From: Candidatus Enterococcus huntleyi
Lineage (GTDB): Bacteria > Bacillota > Bacilli > Lactobacillales > Enterococcaceae
Reading direction: 5' to 3'
Assembly (NCBI RefSeq): GCF_009933175.1
Contig: NZ_MAEJ01000030.1
Span: 186,001-250,000, forward strand
DNA: 64,000 bases
This document shows, piece after piece, positions 55,298 to 64,000 of the stretch. Every line of letters starts with the position of its first letter. The stretch's first letter is position 1. The notes under the pieces were generated by a model. It was not told where the DNA came from, did no database searches, and saw only the letters and a program-made list of their open reading frames with translations. The translations under genes were made by a program, and so were the position numbers.

Positions 55298-57664
55298 ATG
55301 ACGACAAATTTCGATTCAAAAGAATATCTTACAAAGGTTGATGCTTGGTGGCGAGCTTGTAATTACATATCCGTTGCACAAATGTATTTGAAAGACAATC
55401 CATTGCTCACACGCGAAATTACTGAGGAAGATGTTAAAATTCATCCAATCGGACATTGGGGCACGATTGCCGGACAAAACTTTATCTATGCCCACTTAAA
55501 CCGCGTGATTAATAAATATGATCTGAACATGCTATACCTTGAAGGGCCAGGACATGGTGGACAAGTTATGGTTTCTAATTCTTATGTAGATGGCAGTTAT
55601 ACAGAAATCTATCCGGAAATTACGCAAGATGAAGCTGGCTTCAAAAAATTGTGTAAAATTTTCTCATTCCCTGGTGGGATCGCTTCTCATGCGGCGCCAG
55701 AAACGCCAGGCTCAATTCATGAGGGTGGCGAGCTTGGTTACACACTTTCACATGCTACCGGGGCAATTTTAGACAACCCAGACGTGATTGCTGCAGCCGT
55801 TGTTGGTGATGGTGAAGCTGAAACTGGCCCACTTGCTGCTGGTTGGTTCTCAAATTCATTTATCAATCCTGTCAATGATGGGGCAGTCTTGCCAATTCTT
55901 TATTTGAATGGTGGGAAAATCTCTAACCCAACGATTCTAGAACGTAAATCAGATGCTGATTTGAAAAAATATTTTGAAGGTCTTGGTTGGGACCCAATCT
56001 TTGTTGGTGGAACAGATCCTGAGAAAGTTCACCCAGAGATGGCGAAGACATTAGATACAGCGATTGAAAAAATTAAAGCAATTCAAGCAGAAGCACGTGC
56101 TGGTAAAGCCGAAGACGCAACAATGCCAGCTTGGCCAGTGATCATCTGCCGCACACCTAAAGGGTGGACCGGTCCTAAATCTTGGAATGGTGAACCAATC
56201 GAAGGCGGCTTTAGAGCCCATCAAGTGCCAATCCCAGTTGATGCACATCATATGGAGCATGTGGATACCTTGGTTGAATGGTTAAAATCTTATCGTCCAG
56301 AAGAATTATTTGACGAAAATGGTACGATTAAAGACGAAGTCCGCGCGATTTCTCCTAAAGGCGACCGCCGGATGTCAACAAATCCAATCACAAATGGTGG
56401 GATTGATCCTAAACCGTTGAAATTAACTGATTGGAAAAAATATGCCGTTGATACGACCACGCCAGGCGCTGTTGAAGCACAAGATATGACTGAGTTTGCG
56501 AAATTTGCAACAGATTTAATTGTTGAAAATCCTAACAATTTCCGTATCTTTGGCCCAGACGAAACAAAATCAAACCGTATGGCTGATTTGTTTAAAGTCA
56601 CAAACCGCCAATTTATGGAAGCACAAAAACCAGAATATGATGAGTGGATTGCGCCAGCTGGTCGAGTAATCGATTCTCAATTGTCTGAACATCAGTGTGA
56701 AGGATTCTTAGAAGGTTATGTGTTAACAGGTCGTCATGGATTCTTCGCATCATATGAAGCATTCCTACGTGTAGTTGACTCAATGATCACTCAGCATTTC
56801 AAATGGTTACGTAAAGCCGCTGATCATAAATGGCGCAAACAGTATCCTTCATTGAACCTAATTGCGACATCAACAGTATTCCAACAAGATCACAATGGCT
56901 ATACGCACCAAGATCCAGGTTTATTGACACATCTTTCTGAAAAGAAACCAGAATTCATTCGTGAATATTTACCAGCAGATGCTAACTCATTGATGGCAGT
57001 CATGGAAGAAGCACTAGGCTCTGAAGAAAAAATTAACTTAATCGTTTCTTCTAAACAGCCACGTCCACAATTTTACTCAGCGGATGAAGCAGAAATCTTA
57101 GTTAAAGATGGTTTAAAAATTATCGACTGGGCTTCAACAAGTGGCAATGACGAACCTGATTTGGTAATCGCAGCAGCTGGAACTGAACCTAACTTAGAAG
57201 CCTTGGCAGCTGTGACCATTTTAAATCAACAATACCCAGACTTGAAGATTCGCTTCATTAACATCGTTGATTTATTGAAATTACGTCATCCTGACCAAGA
57301 TCCTCGTGGCTTAACAGATGAAGAATTTGATGCGTATTTCACAGCGGACAAACCAATTGTCTTTGCTTTCCATGGCTATGAAGGATTAGTACGTGATATC
57401 TTCTTCAAACGTCATAACCATAATTTACACATTCACGGTTATCGTGAAAATGGCGATATTACTACACCATTTGATATGCGTGTCTTCTCTGAAATGGATC
57501 GTTTCCATATTGCCAAAGACGCAGCAGTTGCCTCTCTAGGTGATAAAGCCAGCGACTTTGCACAAAAAATGGACGATACATTGAGCTTCCACCATGACTA
57601 CATCCGTGCAAACGGTGTGGACATTCCAGAAGTAGTTAACTGGAAATGGTCAGCTTTAAAATAA
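55298..57664 (+). CDS. xpkA: Xylulose-5-phosphate/fructose-6-phosphate phosphoketolase
   Basis: A 788-residue thiamine-diphosphate enzyme, normal length for the family. It splits xylulose 5-phosphate to acetyl phosphate and glyceraldehyde 3-phosphate in pentose fermentation. Signatures: [44 protein letters not shown], and the thiamine-diphosphate/Mg motif [12 protein letters not shown] (about residues 170-181); [12 protein letters not shown] is near residue 530. Consensus promoter, AAAGGAGA ribosome site, and strong codon bias suggest high expression. No transketolase or xylose genes are adjacent. Confidence 0.96.
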   Translation: MTTNFDSKEYLTKVDAWWRACNYISVAQMYLKDNPLLTREITEEDVKIHPIGHWGTIAGQNFIYAHLNRVINKYDLNMLYLEGPGHGGQVMVSNSYVDGSYTEIYPEITQDEAGFKKLCKIFSFPGGIASHAAPETPGSIHEGGELGYTLSHATGAILDNPDVIAAAVVGDGEAETGPLAAGWFSNSFINPVNDGAVLPILYLNGGKISNPTILERKSDADLKKYFEGLGWDPIFVGGTDPEKVHPEMAKTLDTAIEKIKAIQAEARAGKAEDATMPAWPVIICRTPKGWTGPKSWNGEPIEGGFRAHQVPIPVDAHHMEHVDTLVEWLKSYRPEELFDENGTIKDEVRAISPKGDRRMSTNPITNGGIDPKPLKLTDWKKYAVDTTTPGAVEAQDMTEFAKFATDLIVENPNNFRIFGPDETKSNRMADLFKVTNRQFMEAQKPEYDEWIAPAGRVIDSQLSEHQCEGFLEGYVLTGRHGFFASYEAFLRVVDSMITQHFKWLRKAADHKWRKQYPSLNLIATSTVFQQDHNGYTHQDPGLLTHLSEKKPEFIREYLPADANSLMAVMEEALGSEEKINLIVSSKQPRPQFYSADEAEILVKDGLKIIDWASTSGNDEPDLVIAAAGTEPNLEALAAVTILNQQYPDLKIRFINIVDLLKLRHPDQDPRGLTDEEFDAYFTADKPIVFAFHGYEGLVRDIFFKRHNHNLHIHGYRENGDITTPFDMRVFSEMDRFHIAKDAAVASLGDKASDFAQKMDDTLSFHHDYIRANGVDIPEVVNWKWSALK

Positions 57665-57705
57665 GAAAATGCATATAAGTGTATGTAAATAAAACGACTT
57701 AATAT

Positions 57706-57748
57706 CAAAAACTCTCTAGTTTGCGAATGGCAAATTAGAGAGTTTTTT
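57706..57748 (+). terminator. Terminator of phosphoketolase
   Basis: AAAAACTCTCTAGTTTGC pairs with GCAAATTAGAGAGTTTTT (one G-T or mismatch) and T6 follows. Confidence 0.9.
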
Positions 57749-58243
57749 ACATCGTTATTTGCTTTACAAAATGCGCAAATAGCCATAAGTATTTAAAAAG
57801 CAGACATTTTCACACTTTTTTATGATTCTTATTCTACTTTAAAGAATGAATTGGTCGCTACTTGATTACGCAACTACTATACAGTTGAAAGAGGGAACAA
57901 GCACTGAGATTTTAGGCAGCTACCTTCAGACTGCTAGTAAAGTTTACAAAAGTCAGTTCATCGTCTCTATTCTTCTGATAGTAACTTGTGTTACCATGGA
58001 CTAAACAGCTCTGAATTATCATTCTTGAGTTATCTTTCTATCATTCATCTACATCCGCATTGTTAAATGAGCGAGTGATTTTCAGGGGTACTAGCAGACA
58101 TCACTATGTAAAAAATATCGAATGCCAGGTGCTCCAGCTCGGAATATTTGTGTTACTATAGTAGAGGCGTAAAATGGTTTACTGAATGAACAAATGAGTA
58201 TTTAAGACGCTCAAAATTTAGCTATGTCACTCTTATAACAACA
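57749..58243. other. Gene-free stretch, nothing recognised
   Basis: About 495 bases with no credible ORF, repeat or RNA gene. TTGTGT...TACTAT near 58149-58160 is too closely spaced to be a normal promoter. Confidence 0.4.
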
Positions 58244-58270
58244 AAAAAACTTCTCAATAAATGAGAAGCT
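58244..58270 (-). terminator. Terminator of tRNA-Arg
   Basis: On the minus strand CTTCTCA (58270-58264) pairs with TGAGAAG (58258-58252), followed by eight T. Confidence 0.85.
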
Positions 58271-58292
58271 TTAAAGGAATTACTACCTATTA

Positions 58293-58364
58293 TGCGTCCT
58301 GAGGGAATCGAACCCCCGTCTTGAGAACCGGAATCTCAGGTGATATCCACTACACTAAGGACGC
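58293..58364 (-). tRNA. tRNA-Arg(CCG)
   Basis: A 72-nt cloverleaf on the minus strand. Acceptor GCGTCCT pairs with AGGACGC, the T arm is GGGGGTTCGATTCCCTC, and the anticodon stem TGAGA/TCTCA encloses TTCCGGT, giving CCG (Arg, CGG codons). CCA is not encoded. The 5' end is 59 bases from the divergent rpoN start codon. Confidence 0.94.
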
Positions 58365-58422
58365 AGACACGAGTATTAGTTTAGCCGATTTGAAAGAAAA
58401 TTACAAGGGGAAGGAGCAAAAA

Positions 58423-59760
58423 ATGAAATTTGAACAAAATTTTTCTCAACAACAGAAGCAAACGCAAAAATTAGCGATGACGCAACAGCTCCAACAATCA
58501 ATCCAAATTCTACAGTTTAATGGTGAAGAATTAACGGAATTTGTCGAATCGAAAGCATTAGAAAATCCCTTGATTGATTTTGTCGAGCCTATTTATAAAA
58601 CCGATTATTCGTCTGGAACAACGAGTAGCAATTATAGTGCAGATGATAAATCTAACTACTTAAATCAAATTCCTGATACGCATATGTCGCTGTTTGAATA
58701 TCTTTTAGACCAAGTCCATCTCAATTATCGAGAAACATATCTGCGAACGTTAGTCCTCTATCTATTAGAATTTATTGACTTAAATGGTTTTTTAACAACC
58801 AATTTGGAAGAGGCAGCGCGGCAGACTGGCGCGACAGAAATTCAGATGCTCGATGCACTGACTTTGGTGCAGCAGTTGGATCCGGCAGGGGTAGGGGCCC
58901 GCAATCTTCAAGAATGTTTGATGTTACAAACTGAACGAGATGATCATGCGCCGGCTTTAGCCTATATTGTATTAGAAGAGAAGTTTACTGAGCTTGCCCA
59001 AAGAAAATGGGAAATAATCACAAAACAGTTTGATATTACTTTACAAGAGGTTCAAAAAATATTTGATTATATTCAAACCTTAACACCAACTCCGGGAGCG
59101 ATTTTTGGGAATACTTCAGAACTATATATTATTCCCGATGTAAAAGTCCAAGTGGTTGATGATCAACTAATTGTTACGTCCAATAAGAAAGGCCAGCCAG
59201 AAATTCATTTTCAACAAAAATACTTTGACCGTATGAAGCAAGAAAACGACAAAGAGGTCAATAAGTATCTAAAAGAAAAGCAACAGGAATTCGAATGGTT
59301 ACAAAAAACACTCCTTCAACGTGGAGATACCATCTTGAATGTTGCCAAAGCGATTATCGAACGACAACAAGAATTTTTCTTCGATAAAACACGTCCAATC
59401 AATGCTTTAACGCTAAAAGAAATTTCTGAAGCTATCGGTGTCCATGAGTCGACAGTCAGCCGGTCGGTCAATGGGAAATATCTTGAAACCAACTTTGGTG
59501 TTTTCGAATTGAAGAAGTTTTTTACAAATAAGTTAGGCACAAACCAATCAGAGAATGGCGATGAGCTTTCTGCAGATAGTGTCAAAAGAAGTCTTCAAGC
59601 GCTAGTTGATGCAGAAAACAAAGCCAAACCACTGTCTGATCAGAAGCTTGTGGAGCTATTAAAAGAGCAATCTATTGATATTTCGCGAAGAACTGTCGCT
59701 AAGTACAGAGATCAATTAGGCATAGCTAGCTCCTCAAAAAGAAAGCGATATGATCATTGA
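58423..59760 (+). CDS. rpoN: RNA polymerase sigma-54 factor
   Basis: A 445-residue sigma-54. Region I is Gln/Leu-rich (KLAMTQQLQQSIQILQFNGEEL), the core-binding domain follows, then an HTH (SEAIGVHESTVSRSVNGKYL) and the RpoN box RRTVAKYRDQLGI at the C-terminus. In enterococci it drives mannose-family PTS operons, such as the type at the left end of this window. Start ATG 58423 follows GGGGAAGGAGC; the long upstream open frame runs antisense through tRNA-Arg and is not coding. Confidence 0.95.
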   Translation: MKFEQNFSQQQKQTQKLAMTQQLQQSIQILQFNGEELTEFVESKALENPLIDFVEPIYKTDYSSGTTSSNYSADDKSNYLNQIPDTHMSLFEYLLDQVHLNYRETYLRTLVLYLLEFIDLNGFLTTNLEEAARQTGATEIQMLDALTLVQQLDPAGVGARNLQECLMLQTERDDHAPALAYIVLEEKFTELAQRKWEIITKQFDITLQEVQKIFDYIQTLTPTPGAIFGNTSELYIIPDVKVQVVDDQLIVTSNKKGQPEIHFQQKYFDRMKQENDKEVNKYLKEKQQEFEWLQKTLLQRGDTILNVAKAIIERQQEFFFDKTRPINALTLKEISEAIGVHESTVSRSVNGKYLETNFGVFELKKFFTNKLGTNQSENGDELSADSVKRSLQALVDAENKAKPLSDQKLVELLKEQSIDISRRTVAKYRDQLGIASSSKRKRYDH

Positions 59761-59768
59761 TTTTAAAG

Positions 59769-59805
59769 AGCCGGTAAATCTTTATCGATTTATCGGCTTT
59801 TTTTG
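59769..59805 (+). terminator. Terminator of rpoN
   Basis: AGCCGGTAAATC pairs with GATTTATCGGCT (one G-T pair), then T8. Confidence 0.9.
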
Positions 59806-59839
59806 TTGAAATAATCATGAAAAACTGCTAAACTTACTT

Positions 59840-59869
59840 TTGTAAGGAATGGATTTTCTATTTTATAAA
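59840..59869 (+). promoter_or_regulatory. Probable promoter of the cggR operon
   Basis: TTGTAA (59840-59845) and TATAAA (59864-59869), 18-base spacer, 40 bases upstream of the CggR operator. Confidence 0.5.
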
Positions 59870-59908
59870 CTGTTTATAAAAAGACGTTCCACTTTTTTTT
59901 AGTGTCTA

Positions 59909-59944
59909 TGGGTCGTTTTAAGTCTATCTTGGACAAAAAATGTC
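59909..59944. promoter_or_regulatory. Tandem CggR operator
   Basis: TGGGTC-N6-AGTC-N4-TTGGAC-N6-TGTC follows the Bacillus CggR operator layout (CGGGAC-N6-TGTC-N4-CGGGAC-N6-TGTC) with exactly the same spacing. The right half is the better match and is also a perfect TTGGACA/TGTCCAA inverted repeat. Confidence 0.75.
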
Positions 59945-59962
59945 CAACCAAGGAGTTCTCTT

Positions 59963-61000
59963 ATGATTAACGAATTGAAAATGATCGAAGCGATTGCTCC
60001 AGATGTAATGGATGTACTTCAAGAAAGATTCCAAATTTTGCGGAACATTTATTGGATGCAACCAATTGGCCGACGTAGCTTAGCTGAAAGTATGGGGATG
60101 ACTGAACGTGTCCTGCGTACAGAAACAGACATGCTAAAAAATTTACAATTGATTGAAACTTCAAAGAGTGGCATGACGCTGACTAATAAAGGTGAGAATA
60201 TTTACCAGGATTTAGAAAAGATCATGAATCAAATTCTTGGAGTGAACCAAATTGAAAAACAACTGGCTGAGTACTTTGGTATAAAGCGTTGTGTGGTTGT
60301 TGCTGGTGACAGTGATGAACAGAAAAAAGTTGTGGATGAATTTGGTGAAGCGCTAAACGACGCTTTGTTGTTACTATTACCTGAAGCCAAAAATGTGATT
60401 GCCGTAATGGGTGGCACAACAATGGCGACTGTTGCTGAACATTTAACAAATTTAGAGACAGACAAACGTCAGAATCTATTTGTTCCAGCAAGAGGTGGGA
60501 TTGGTGAAGCTGTCACGGTTCAAGCAAATTCAATCAGTGCTATGATGGCGACAAAAGCCAAAGGGAATTACCGTGCATTATATGTTCCAGAGCAATTGAG
60601 TCTGGCAACTTACAATTCTCTCTTACAAGAGCCCTCAATTCACGAGGTCTTAGGCTTGATTAGTCAGGCAAATTGTGTTATTCATAGTATTGGGAGAGCC
60701 TTACACATGGCTGCTCGTCGAAAGATGACAGAAGAAGAACTGCTGATGTTAAAACAAAAGAATGCAGTTGCTGAATCATTTGGTTATTTCTTTGACGAAA
60801 CAGGCAAAGTTGTATACAAAGTTCCCCGGATTGGGTTACAATTAAAAGATATTCAAGATATCCCAATCGTGATTGCGATTGCTGGCGGCCATTCAAAAGC
60901 CAAAGCAATTAACGCATACATGAAAAATGCACCTGAACAAACGTGGCTCATCACAGATGAAGCCGCAGCAAAAGTGATTTTAAAAGGGGTAACCCTTTAA
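59963..61000 (+). CDS. cggR: Central glycolytic genes regulator CggR
   Basis: A 345-residue SorC/DeoR-type repressor. The N-terminal HTH (about residues 20-75; WMQPIGRRSLAESMGMTERVLR) is followed by a sugar-phosphate-binding domain with VIAVMGGTTMATVAEHL, FVPARGGIGEAVTVQAN and IAGGHSKAKAI. It represses gap-pgk-tpi until fructose-1,6-bisphosphate releases it. Start ATG 59963 follows AAGGAG; an operator of the right layout overlaps its leader. First gene of the glycolytic operon. Confidence 0.95.
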   Translation: MINELKMIEAIAPDVMDVLQERFQILRNIYWMQPIGRRSLAESMGMTERVLRTETDMLKNLQLIETSKSGMTLTNKGENIYQDLEKIMNQILGVNQIEKQLAEYFGIKRCVVVAGDSDEQKKVVDEFGEALNDALLLLLPEAKNVIAVMGGTTMATVAEHLTNLETDKRQNLFVPARGGIGEAVTVQANSISAMMATKAKGNYRALYVPEQLSLATYNSLLQEPSIHEVLGLISQANCVIHSIGRALHMAARRKMTEEELLMLKQKNAVAESFGYFFDETGKVVYKVPRIGLQLKDIQDIPIVIAIAGGHSKAKAINAYMKNAPEQTWLITDEAAAKVILKGVTL

Positions 61001-61040
61001 AATAAATATTTTTTTGATTTTCATAAGGAGGAAATCTTAA

Positions 61041-62042
61041 ATGACAGTTAAAGTAGGTATTAATGGATTTGGACGTATCGGACGCTTAGCATTCCGTCGT
61101 ATCCAAGATGTAGCAGGAATCGAAGTAGTTGCAATCAATGACTTAACAGATGCTAAAATGTTAGCACACTTGTTAAAATATGATACAACTCAAGGACGTT
61201 TCAACGGAACTGTAGAAGTTCACGAAGGTTCATTCAACGTAAATGGCAAAGAAGTTAAAGTTCTTGCTAACCGTAACCCTGAAGAATTACCTTGGGGCGA
61301 CTTAGGAGTAGATATCGTATTAGAATGTACTGGTTTCTTCACTTCTAAAGAAAAAGCTGAATTACACTTAAAAGCTGGTGCTAAACGTGTTGTTATCTCT
61401 GCTCCTGGTGGAAATGACGTTCCAACAATCGTTTACAACACTAACCATGACATCTTAACAGGTAAAGAAACAGTTATCTCTGGTGCTTCATGTACTACTA
61501 ACTGTTTAGCTCCTATGGCTAAAGCTTTACAAGACAACTTTGGTGTTGTTGAAGGTCTTATGACTACAATCCACGCTTACACAGGTGACCAAATGACTCT
61601 TGATGGACCTCACCCTGGTGGAGACTTCCGTCGTGCACGCGCTGCAGCAGAAAACATCGTTCCTAACACAACTGGTGCTGCTAAAGCTATCGGTCTAGTA
61701 ATTCCAGAATTAAATGGTAAATTAGACGGAGCTGCTCAACGTGTTCCTGTAGCAACTGGTTCATTAACTGAATTAGTAACAGTTCTTGACAAAAACGTAA
61801 CTGTTGAAGAAGTTAACGAAGTAATGGCTAAAGCTGCAAACGAATCTTACGGATATAACGAAGATCAAATCGTATCTTCTGATATCGTAGGTATGACTTT
61901 CGGTTCATTATTCGATGCTACTCAAACAAAAGTTATGACTGTTGGCGACAAACAATTAGTGAAAACTGTTGCTTGGTATGACAACGAAATGTCTTACACT
62001 GCTCAATTAGTTCGTACTTTAGAATACTTCGCAAATCTTTAA
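61041..62042 (+). CDS. gap: Glyceraldehyde-3-phosphate dehydrogenase
   Basis: A 333-residue NAD-dependent GAPDH. N-terminal [18 protein letters not shown] binds NAD; the catalytic Cys151 is in [15 protein letters not shown] and the partner His in [10 protein letters not shown]. Codon use is strongly biased (mostly GGT, GTA, TTA, CGT), as in highly expressed genes. Ribosome site AGGAGG precedes ATG 61041. A terminator-like hairpin separates it from pgk, so gap can be made in excess. Confidence 0.98.
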   Translation: MTVKVGINGFGRIGRLAFRRIQDVAGIEVVAINDLTDAKMLAHLLKYDTTQGRFNGTVEVHEGSFNVNGKEVKVLANRNPEELPWGDLGVDIVLECTGFFTSKEKAELHLKAGAKRVVISAPGGNDVPTIVYNTNHDILTGKETVISGASCTTNCLAPMAKALQDNFGVVEGLMTTIHAYTGDQMTLDGPHPGGDFRRARAAAENIVPNTTGAAKAIGLVIPELNGKLDGAAQRVPVATGSLTELVTVLDKNVTVEEVNEVMAKAANESYGYNEDQIVSSDIVGMTFGSLFDATQTKVMTVGDKQLVKTVAWYDNEMSYTAQLVRTLEYFANL

Positions 62043-62086
62043 GATTTAGTCGACTGAAGAGTGTAAAACAAAACACTGTACAATCT

Positions 62087-62122
62087 AAAAGCGGGGAAGC
62101 GACGCGCTTCTCCGCTTTTTTT
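62087..62122 (+). terminator. Intercistronic terminator between gap and pgk
   Basis: AAAAGCGGGGAAGCG pairs with CGCTTCTCCGCTTTT (one G-T) and T7-8 follows. As pgk lacks an obvious promoter after it, the hairpin is probably a partial terminator. Confidence 0.85.
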
Positions 62123-62155
62123 GATAATAAATTTACAATTGGAGGCAATTCTTTC

Positions 62156-63346
62156 ATGGCTAAAAAGACAGTAAAAGATATCGAATTAAAAGATAAAAAA
62201 GTGCTTGTCCGTGTCGATTTCAACGTTCCTTTAAAAGACGGCGTAATCACTGATGATACACGTATTAAAGCAGCGTTACCAACAATCAACTATGTGTTGG
62301 AACAAGGCGGCAAAGCGATTCTATTTTCACATTTAGGTCGTGTAAAAACAGATGAAGATAAAGCTGGTAAATCTTTAGCTCCTGTTGCTAAACGTTTAGG
62401 CGAATTATTAGGCAAAGAAGTTACTTTCGTTCCTGAAACTCGTGGCGAAAAATTAGAAGCAGCAATCAATTCTATGAAAGACGGCGATGTTGTTGTCTTT
62501 GAAAACACACGTTTTGAAGATATTGATGGCAAAAAAGAAAGCAAAAACGATGCTGACTTAGGTAAATACTGGGCTTCATTAGGCGATGTTTTCGTGAATG
62601 ATGCTTTCGGTACAGCTCACCGTGCACATGCTTCTAACGTAGGGATTGCTTCTACTGGTATCCCAACAGTTGCTGGTTTCCTAATGGAAAAAGAAATTAA
62701 ATTTATCGGTGAAGCAGTGGAAGAACCAAAACGCCCTATGATCGCAATCTTAGGTGGCGCGAAAGTTTCTGACAAAATCGGCGTAATCGAAAACTTAATT
62801 CCTAAAGCGGACAAAATTCTAATTGGTGGCGGAATGACTTATACATTCTACAAAGCCAAAGGAATGAACATTGGTAGCTCTTTAGTTGAAGCAGACAAAG
62901 TAGAATTAGCAAAAGAATTAATTGAAAAAGCTGGCGACAAACTTGTCTTACCAGTTGATTCAGTAACGGCTGCTGAATTCTCAAATGATGTTCCAACTGA
63001 AATCCACGTTGGCGATGTGCCAGACGGACAAATGGCTCTAGATATTGGACCAGAAACAATAGCTTTGTTCTCTGAAACATTAAAAGGTGCGAAAACAGTT
63101 GTTTGGAACGGTCCTATGGGCGTGTTCGAAATGAGCAACTTCGCTAAAGGAACAATTGGCGTTTGTGAAGCCATCGCTAACCTTGAAGGCGCAACAACAA
63201 TCATCGGTGGTGGCGATTCTGCTGCGGCTGCTGAACAATTAGGCTTTGCTTCTAAATTCACTCACATCTCAACAGGTGGCGGTGCAAGTTTAGAATTATT
63301 AGAAGGTAAAGAATTACCTGGCTTAGCTGCAATTAACGATAAATAA
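62156..63346 (+). CDS. pgk: Phosphoglycerate kinase
   Basis: A 396-residue PGK transferring phosphate from 1,3-bisphosphoglycerate to ADP. N-terminal [14 protein letters not shown] and LFSHLGRVK, the hinge [16 protein letters not shown], the FLMEKEIKF block and C-terminal [16 protein letters not shown] then [14 protein letters not shown] are all present. ATG 62156 follows GGAGG. Length is standard. Confidence 0.98.
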   Translation: MAKKTVKDIELKDKKVLVRVDFNVPLKDGVITDDTRIKAALPTINYVLEQGGKAILFSHLGRVKTDEDKAGKSLAPVAKRLGELLGKEVTFVPETRGEKLEAAINSMKDGDVVVFENTRFEDIDGKKESKNDADLGKYWASLGDVFVNDAFGTAHRAHASNVGIASTGIPTVAGFLMEKEIKFIGEAVEEPKRPMIAILGGAKVSDKIGVIENLIPKADKILIGGGMTYTFYKAKGMNIGSSLVEADKVELAKELIEKAGDKLVLPVDSVTAAEFSNDVPTEIHVGDVPDGQMALDIGPETIALFSETLKGAKTVVWNGPMGVFEMSNFAKGTIGVCEAIANLEGATTIIGGGDSAAAAEQLGFASKFTHISTGGGASLELLEGKELPGLAAINDK

Positions 63347-63412
63347 TTAATAGAGCCTGTGGTTGCTTAGTAGGCGGCCATAGACTCTTCAACTATGAGG
63401 AGTGAATCATTC

Positions 63413-64000
63413 ATGCGTAAACCAATTATCGCTGGTAACTGGAAAATGAATAAAACAGCTTCTGAAGCGAAAGCTTTTGCTGAAGCTGTAAAAACTAAAA
63501 TTCCTGGAAATGATAAAGTTGATTCAGTTATTGGATCTCCAGCTTTATTTTTACAAGAATTAGTTGAAGCAGCAAAAGGAACTGAATTAAAAATTTCAGC
63601 TCAAAACTGCTACTGGGAAAACTCAGGTGCGTTCACTGGTGAAGTTTCACCTGCAGCACTTTCTGACCTAGGTCTTGACTATGTAATCATTGGTCATTCT
63701 GAACGTCGTGAATATTTCCATGAAACGGATGAAGACATCAACAAAAAAGCCAAAGCAATTTTTGCTAATGGCATGGTGCCAATCTTCTGTTGTGGCGAAT
63801 CTTTAGAAACTTATGAAGCGGGTAAAACTTCTGAATGGATCGAAGGACAAATCACAAACGGACTTGTTGGCTTAACTGATGGACAAGTTTCTTCAATGGT
63901 GATTGCTTATGAACCTATCTGGGCGATTGGTACTGGTAAATCTGCAGATGCTAACATTGCCGATGAAATCTGTGGCGTGGTTCGTGCAACTGTTGAAAAA
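63413..64000 (+). CDS. tpiA: Triosephosphate isomerase (3' end outside window)
   Basis: The first 196 codons of TpiA, cut by the window end. Catalytic residues are present: Lys11 (AGNWKMNK), His95 (VIIGHSERR) and Glu167 ([11 protein letters not shown]). It interconverts dihydroxyacetone phosphate and glyceraldehyde 3-phosphate. ATG 63413 follows TATGAGGAGTGAATC. The gap-pgk-tpi order is that of the conserved Firmicute glycolytic operon, usually followed by eno. Confidence 0.97.
   Translation, partial: MRKPIIAGNWKMNKTASEAKAFAEAVKTKIPGNDKVDSVIGSPALFLQELVEAAKGTELKISAQNCYWENSGAFTGEVSPAALSDLGLDYVIIGHSERREYFHETDEDINKKAKAIFANGMVPIFCCGESLETYEAGKTSEWIEGQITNGLVGLTDGQVSSMVIAYEPIWAIGTGKSADANIADEICGVVRATVEK

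Noticed and set aside
57749-58243. Riboswitch or 6S-type RNA in the gene-free stretch after phosphoketolase
   Set aside because: I found no promoter with proper spacing and no terminator on the plus strand; the only terminator belongs to tRNA-Arg.
58321-58422. N-terminal extension of rpoN through the tRNA-Arg gene
   Set aside because: The extension is antisense to the tRNA; ATG 58423 has an excellent ribosome site and gives the normal sigma-54 N-terminus.

Overview
The window is a low-GC Firmicutes chromosome, almost certainly an Enterococcus that is not E. hirae itself. The evidence is a complete Na+ V-type ATPase operon (ntp) whose c subunit and catalytic A/B subunits closely resemble the E. 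hirae proteins as I remember them, an ireB-ruvX-DUF1292 block, an EF1143-like HD dNTPase next to lipL, a phosphoketolase, rpoN, and the cggR-gap-pgk-tpiA glycolytic operon. TTG starts are frequent and almost every operon ends in a clear Rho-independent hairpin.

Layout. 1-2.3 kb: mannose-family PTS operon (IIB end, IIC, IID, IIA). 2.3-7 kb: an orphan Phd/YefM-type antitoxin, a C39-like peptidase, an ABC-F ATPase divergent from rex, and a thioredoxin-like protein. 7-8 kb: a small hydrophobic-peptide locus with a 180-bp direct repeat, each copy carrying an antisense promoter and terminators (candidate type I toxin-antitoxin). 8-19 kb: a permease/DUF1980-type pair, a split ThrE/YjjPB exporter, tRNA-Gly(CCC), a lipoprotein/membrane-protein pair, a phosphoesterase, an ABC exporter half, an EndA-like nuclease and a large polytopic membrane protein. 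19-25 kb: ireB-ruvX-DUF1292, then poorly conserved small genes, including one apparently leaderless gene and one small HTH gene with a LexA box inside its promoter. 25-31.4 kb: rnhC, zapA-cvpA-mutS2, trxA, uvrC. 31.5-35.6 kb: two small regulator-controlled membrane or ABC operons with palindromic operators.

35.6-36.6 kb is a gene-free repeat island: four tandem 96-bp units with two hairpins each, showing compensatory base changes, and two ~147-bp palindromic elements. A fifth, inverted copy of the 96-bp unit lies at 38.87-38.96 kb, just behind the terminator of a structured leader RNA that precedes the ntp operon (39.07-48.98 kb, ntpF-I-K-E-C-G-A-B-D-J, no ntpH).

49-64 kb is mostly housekeeping: glyoxalase, NUDIX hydrolase, Cof-type HAD, HD dNTPase, lipL, DUF1934, rpoE (delta), phosphoketolase, tRNA-Arg(CCG), rpoN, and cggR-gap-pgk-tpiA (tpiA cut by the window end). 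A near-perfect tandem CggR operator sits before cggR.

The most novel items are the covarying 96-bp repeats, the antisense-duplicated small-peptide locus, the SOS-box small HTH gene and the leader RNA before the sodium pump operon. All functional calls come from reading the sequence and remembered family knowledge; no database search was run.
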